This document shows positions 41,140 through 44,180 of a stretch of 44,180 nt of DNA, piece by piece. Positions within the stretch are counted from its first letter, which is position 1. Each line of letters begins with the position of its first letter. The notes below the pieces were generated by a model, which did no database searches, was not told where the DNA came from, and saw only the letters and a program-made list of their open reading frames with translations. This stretch comes from Lingula anatina (lineage: Eukaryota > Brachiopoda > Lingulata > Lingulida > Lingulidae). The stretch is taken from assembly GCF_001039355.2 (NCBI RefSeq), contig NW_019773542.1, forward strand, positions 1 through 44,180, read 5' to 3'. Both the position numbers and the translations under genes were made by a program.

Positions 41140-41475
41140 AGAAGACTGATTGTGCCCGGAAGTGACGTGTAGTGGTGTTAGAAGCGAAGCTGAGTGGTCA
41201 TTTTAACCTGGAGGTGAACGGGAGAGAAGACGTGTAGTCGGAGGAAAAAGAAGTTTTCTAAACAACATGGTAAGATAACTCTCTTTTTTTTACGCATTTT
41301 GGGCAGAGAATACTTGTGGAAATAACAGATGCATGATATGAAAACGTGACACGGAACTTGAAGGTGCAAAATCGTGCTTAATTTGCGGTCAACTTGTTTT
41401 GAAATAAATGCTGCATTGACCGCCAGCGCGACAAAGAGCGTTAAGGGAAAATAATTCCCGGGAGTTTATAAATCG
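41140..41475 (+). other. Inverted copy of the SH3BGRL-type first exon region
   Basis: Complement-matches 2440-2790. It contains AACAACATG|GTAAGATAAC, with the start codon at 41267-41269 directly on a good splice donor. The match continues through the intron and ends near 41475, where copy 1 enters its second exon. No second exon was found in the remaining 2.7 kb on the plus strand. Either the rest of a gene lies beyond the window or this is a stranded fragment. Confidence 0.4.
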
Positions 41476-41514
41476 TTGTCATGCGGAAATTTGGCATTAA
41501 TATAATCTGATATG

Positions 41515-41825
41515 TCCATATCTAAGTATTTTGGGGTGTTTTATGGTATGGGCTGCAATTATAACGATGTTATAGAGGTCTTGGAGGACCTTGTAAAAAC
41601 CAGGAAGTAGTTCGTAACTAACAACTGAGCCGTACCGATCTCCGACTGCTGTGCAAAGCTCTATCTTTTTTTCAATATTTTAACGAATTTTTAGATCTTT
41701 ACATGTCCATCTGACATGAAATTCCACACATATGAGCACACTAATACACCTTTTACACTGGGGTAGGCACAAATCAGTGACAAATGCCAAGACAAAGGTG
41801 ACATTCTGACAGCCTCTTATCTGAG
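41515..41825. repeat. Dispersed repeat D, copy 2
   Basis: Partner of 34751-35105, same orientation. Confidence 0.6.
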
Positions 41826-42220
41826 CTTGGAATACATTGATTGTACATATCTGTCCACTTTAGGTCAGGTTGTCAGGGACTACGATATTGGAGAATAATT
41901 GTCAATTATATTTTAAAACCTTGATGTAATTAACTCAATCATTGGAAGTGGAAATGTTAGGGTCTTTGTCTCAGTAGATAAATGATGGTATTCACACATT
42001 GGAATTTATCATGTACATGTATAAGTAGCTTTAGATAATATATATTTCACACCTTATTAGTTCAAATTATATATATATTTGGTAGACGTAGAAACGAGCC
42101 ACAGAATAATCACGCTACTGATGATTTTATTCCAGTACGGAAGTTTGGACAGCATGGCATTATTTACATATAGAACCCCAACGCCAGCCATGTTTCTCAA
42201 CTGGGCTCTGTACATGTATA
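41826..42220. other. Intergenic, no gene
   Basis: AT-rich. A 30-base trace near 42083 (GTAGAAACGAGCCACAGAAT) resembles the LINE fragments but is too short to call. Confidence 0.45.
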
Positions 42221-42478
42221 AGGGCGCATTCCCATAGATTTTAGATCGATCTAAGATCCCATTCCCAGAGATTAGATCAATCCAACTAGATCGACCTAAC
42301 TCCCTGGGGGATCACGCTAAAGAGCTGTCAGCCGAGCGGGCACAAAATTTAATTACCCCCTTACAGCTTAATTGTAGAAGGCGGGACGGACATTTAAGCC
42401 GGATTATCTGACAGTAATCTAGTAAGACTCCCCACGGGGATAGAACGATCTGAAATCTATGGGAATGCACCCTAGACT
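42221..42478. mobile_element. MITE, family A, copy 3
   Basis: Best-preserved ends of the family: AGGGCGCATTCCCATAGATT at the left and AATCTATGGGAATGCACCCT at the right. The left end is followed by a second, inner CCCATTCCCAGAGATTAGAT, suggesting a partial end duplication. The core matches 18231-18441. Non-coding. Confidence 0.75.
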
Positions 42479-44180
42479 ATTAGAGTTAGGGAGGGTTCTC
42501 ACGATGTACATGCAGTAACATGGAAAATGAACAAGCAGACACATACACTCTCTCTGAGCGATAGCTTCAATTTCTATGTATAACTTCTATATAACTTTTC
42601 TAAGGTCTCTTTCATCAACTGCTTTTAATAATTTTCATATCAAAACAAAACTAACAACAAATATAATCAACGGATGTTTTCCCTGCTGCAGTTTTAGAGG
42701 AGTCCGGAAGAACGCAGCGGAACCCAGATGATCGAGTCAGCATAAGAAAAACCCTAAATATTGATCACGAGTTGTTATGCAAGACAAAATACACGCAACT
42801 GGATTTTTCTTTTCTTTGTTTCAAAAAATCGAAATTTAAAATGAATTCTTTTCGAGCTACAATGAATTAATAAAGTGTCATACATTTTATTATCATTTTC
42901 AGAAGTCCGCAAAGAGTACAATTTATCAAGACCCCCCCCACCCTAAAAGCTAAAAATGATGACATTTGACAGCAGTTTACATGTAAGTCATCATTTTTAT
43001 TATTTTTCAAAAGTGTACAGAGGGCATTAACCCTCCCCCTCCCCCTTGAAACAATTTTTGTATTCTGCAACCGTTCTGTTGATGCAAAAAGAAAACACTG
43101 TGGATAAATCGAAACACTCGCCTGGTATGTAAATGATAGCTACTAAATGTTTTCCATGAGAATTGCTTTACAGACTAATCTGGTTCCTGGGAAAGAAGCT
43201 TGCTGTGCATTGATAGAAATACTCCATGGTGAAGAAATTATTCTTATTCGAATTTTCATCCAATAATGTCTCATAAGGGGATTTTTTTCCTCAGGACACA
43301 TAGGGTCACTTTTTTTACCCTGTGTTTCAGGTATCTCCGGGTGATTTACCCTTCAAACTAAATATATTTGTAACGCGTATTTGATGGCAGAGAAGACACT
43401 TGTATACATGTATGTCTTGCAAAGGAAAGTGTAAACGGTATAATTTTGAAAAAATTAGACATGTGGTAGAGAAGGACACAGTCTGAACTATTTATCAGTG
43501 CCTGTATGAAAACGTTTCAGTTCCTAACATTCTACTATATTGTGCTATTTCGACACACCAAATACAAAATTCGTCTTCAATCTGCATTTTTCAATTGTTT
43601 CCAGTCTCATACCCAAGCATTATCCATTTACAAAAGGAAAAAATGCAACGCTTTGACTATATCTGCTTTCACAAGTTAGGAAGATGAAACACAGCTGAAT
43701 CCACCTTATTCTCCCGGTGAGGAAGAAACAGACTGTACTTCACAAGTGCATTATAGAACAATAACTCAAACTCACACGAGAACAATCTGTCTGAGTAAAA
43801 TTGTTTATACCCTGAGAGACTATTTAAAGGATTATATTTTCTAACTCTGTATTTTGGAATCTAGAAGGTAATTTTTCCTGATACATGTACTATGAATAGC
43901 ACAGAGAGAACCTCACTGACAAATACCGGTACAGGCTTTTGCTTTGGAGAGGAGGGAATGGGAGGGGGGGGGCAAGTATGAAAACATGCCAAGCAAAGCG
44001 GCGCCAAATATTAAACAGTAGACTGGTACAATTTTGCTTTAATATGTAGAGAACCGGGAACCAAGATTGCTTGGTTTTGTTTCGATTCCATCATGATAGA
44101 GATTTTTTTTTGAAGGACGGGAGAGGGAAGAGAGGGGACAGAACAGTATACTCCAGCAACTTTTTTTACTTGTGGCATGC
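42479..44180. other. Intergenic tail, no recognised gene
   Basis: About 1.7 kb without repeat partner or coding signal. There is a hairpin with 13-base arms at 42951-42963 (TAAAAATGATGAC) and 42987-42999. A good acceptor-like tract (CCCTGTGTTTCAG, ending 43330) is followed by only 17 open codons, so it is not called an exon. Confidence 0.45.

Noticed and set aside
43330-43385. Exon candidate after CCCTGTGTTTCAG
   Set aside because: Good acceptor, but only 17 codons before a stop and no donor or family match.

Overview
The window looks like an AT-rich, intron-containing animal nuclear genome, most likely a marine invertebrate and probably a lophotrochozoan such as a mollusc. That placement is an inference from three things: TRIM-NHL and carbohydrate-sulfotransferase copies in tandem, many ACATGTACATGTA-type words, and a dense load of small inverted-repeat elements. 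No bacterial, organellar, tRNA or rRNA features were recognised. Three isolated N bases (7374, 16771, 28430) each sit at or next to a junction between unlike repeat families and should be read as assembly joins.

Layout. 1-20 kb is a patchwork of segmental duplications. A block made of a LINE fragment, a foldback MITE (here family B), unidentified sequence and a 3' fragment of an SH3BGRL-type gene begins near 1, 14.64 kb and 17.74 kb. A second block carries TRIM-NHL sequence on the minus strand at 3.9-5.1, 6.9-7.4 and 10.2-12.1 kb. Only the last copy is a full gene (RING, two B-boxes, coiled coil, NHL propeller). The other two have lost the RING and B-boxes. Four SH3BGRL-like loci are present (2.2, 7.9, 16.7 and 20.0 kb); only the 20.0 kb one is intact. 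Its first coding exon (20654-20720) supplies a signal peptide and joins the thioredoxin-fold exon (20029-20324) in phase, giving a 120-residue, apparently secreted SH3BGRL3-like protein. Its probable 5' UTR exon lies near 23.7-24.0 kb, so a plus-strand THAP zinc-finger gene (21392-21829) and a foldback element lie inside its first intron on the opposite strand.

24.4-40.6 kb is a tandem array of three units (about 5.5, 4.6 and 4.9 kb). Each carries one minus-strand, three-exon carbohydrate sulfotransferase gene (88 + 77 + 834 coding bases, 332 residues, type II membrane protein with PAPS-binding motifs). All three genes look intact and share splice sites and phases. Each unit has a foldback element rich in CATAACGTTA downstream of the gene. 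Units 1 and 3 carry decayed Tc1-like transposase upstream. Unit 2 alone has a 213-bp MITE (here family A) whose empty site is visible in the other units.

40.6-44.2 kb is gene-poor: an inverted partial copy of the SH3BGRL-type first exon, a diverged repeat, another family A MITE, and about 1.7 kb in which nothing was recognised.

The genes do not form an operon or obvious pathway. The recurring theme is local duplication (TRIM-NHL, SH3BGRL-like, sulfotransferase) in a region full of foldback and TIR elements. All multi-exon models come from splice signals, reading phase and comparison between paralogues within the window.
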